The notes under the pieces: model-generated
The model's input: the letters and a program-made list of their open reading frames with translations, nothing else
Database searches by the model: none
Told to the model about the DNA's origin: nothing
DNA from: an uncultured Tepidimonas sp.
GTDB lineage: Bacteria; Pseudomonadota; Gammaproteobacteria; Burkholderiales; Burkholderiaceae_C
NCBI GenBank assembly: GCA_937949455.1
Contig: CALEDU010000147.1
Span: 1 to 5,920, forward strand
Direction of reading: 5' to 3'
Length of the DNA: 5,920 nt
Made by a program: the position numbers and the translations under genes
In this document: piece by piece, positions 5,354-5,920 of the stretch
Layout: every line of letters begins with the position of its first letter
Numbering within the stretch: position 1 is the stretch's first letter

Positions 5354-5920
5354 TCACGGAGCCTGTATGGGCATGGTCTGCTGGGCGTCGGCCGACTCCA
5401 GTCGTGCGCTCAGTGCATCGGCGGGCATGGGCTGGGCGAACAAAAAACCCTGGTAGTGATCGCACCCCAGGGCATGGAGCCGTTGCAGTTGCTCGGGGCG
5501 CTCCACCCCCTCGGCCACGACTTCCATCGACAGCGCGTGGCCCATCTGTACGATGGCTGCCACGATGGCTGAATCGGTACTGTCTTCGGGCAGGGACACA
5601 AGGAAGCTGCGGTCGATCTTGAGCCGGTGCAGCGCAAAGCGCTTGAGGTAGGCGAGGCTGGAGTAGCCCGTGCCAAAGTCGTCCAGCGAAAGCTCGACCC
5701 CGAGGTCAGCCAGCGCCTGCAGCTTGTGCAGCGCCTCCTCGGCATCGCGGATCAGGATGGATTCGGTCAGCTCCAGCTCCAGCAGGTGCGGTGGCAGCTG
5801 ATGTTGCTGCAAGGCATCGGCCACGTCCTGCACGAAGCGGGTCTGCTGGAACTGTAGCGCCGACACATTGACCGCGATCTGTAGCGGGCGCCCTTGCGCC
5901 GCCCAACGGGCCGCCTGTGC
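5354..5920 (-). CDS. EAL-domain cyclic-di-GMP phosphodiesterase, C-terminal part (5' end outside window)
   Basis: EAL domains hydrolyse c-di-GMP to pGpG and so influence motility and biofilm switching. The frame is open to the window edge and reads [10 protein letters not shown] near its visible start, so translation begins beyond 5920; an internal GTG at 5866 is not the start. Within the visible 188 residues are NVS (18-20), ELTES (50-54), DDFGTGYSS (80-88), LKIDRSF (100-106), VVAEGVE (124-130) and [12 protein letters not shown]. These include the Asn, Glu, Asp-Asp, Lys, Glu and Gln positions expected of an active enzyme. The EAL tripeptide and any GGDEF or sensor domain would lie outside the window. 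The stop TGA (minus strand, 5356-5354) abuts the TGA of the convergent thioredoxin gene, forming the palindrome TGATCA with no intergenic base. Confidence 0.95.
   Translation of the reverse strand, partial: AQAARWAAQGRPLQIAVNVSALQFQQTRFVQDVADALQQHQLPPHLLELELTESILIRDAEEALHKLQALADLGVELSLDDFGTGYSSLAYLKRFALHRLKIDRSFLVSLPEDSTDSAIVAAIVQMGHALSMEVVAEGVERPEQLQRLHALGCDHYQGFLFAQPMPADALSARLESADAQQTMPIQAP
5442..5472 (-). terminator. Terminator-like hairpin inside the EAL gene
   Basis: On the minus strand CCCTGG (5472-5467) pairs with CCAGGG (5453-5448), and six T residues follow directly (5447-5442). GTG and CAC inside the 13-nt loop may add three pairs around CGAT. It has the form of a weak intrinsic terminator but lies within codons for the conserved QGFLF stretch, about 90 nt before the stop. 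It may therefore be a by-product of coding. Confidence 0.3.

Noticed and set aside
4675..5622. Open plus-strand frame of 315 codons across the thioredoxin gene and the EAL gene
   Set aside because: It is a frame shadow with Arg, Ala and Gly rich composition and no motifs. The true thioredoxin frame contains WCPPC.

Overview
The window looks like chromosomal DNA of a GC-rich betaproteobacterium, most likely Burkholderiales (Comamonadaceae-like). This is inferred from base composition, codon use and the housekeeping gene set, not from a database search. I see no mobile elements, rRNA, tRNA or CRISPR. Six protein genes are recognisable or well supported, two more are uncharacterised, and almost all of the sequence is coding.

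Layout. Positions 1-993 (+) hold the C-terminal two thirds of tldD, cut by the window start. Positions 994-1219 are the only long non-coding stretch. They hold what looks like a complete transcription attenuator: a 22-residue leader peptide with the core FYYGYFW, a 9-nt antiterminator strand inside that reading frame, and an intrinsic terminator. Directly downstream, at 1220-2377 (+), is a type I DAHP synthase (aroG/aroF/aroH family), the first enzyme of the shikimate pathway. An unrecognised 106-residue gene follows at 2411-2731 (+), probably in the same transcript. It overlaps, tail to tail, the end of mpl (2725-4158, -), the murein tripeptide ligase of cell-wall recycling.

A 56-bp divergent intergenic region (4159-4214) separates mpl from an uncharacterised 212-residue gene at 4215-4853 (+). 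That gene carries a nucleotidyltransferase-like motif and overlaps a TlpA/ResA-type thioredoxin gene (4835-5353, +). The window ends in the C-terminal part of an EAL-domain c-di-GMP phosphodiesterase gene (5354-5920, -), whose stop codon abuts the thioredoxin stop.

The main find is the aromatic-amino-acid attenuator. The leader codes for Phe, Tyr and Trp within seven codons, so it could sense all three end products of the pathway opened by the downstream enzyme. The strand ACCGGCGGT occurs twice, once in the leader frame and once as the 3' arm of the terminator, and both copies can pair with the same partner. The spacing fits ribosome stalling. Three starts (leader peptide, mpl and the 212-residue gene) lie 6-7 nt after a -10-like hexamer with no evident Shine-Dalgarno sequence, which suggests leaderless mRNAs.
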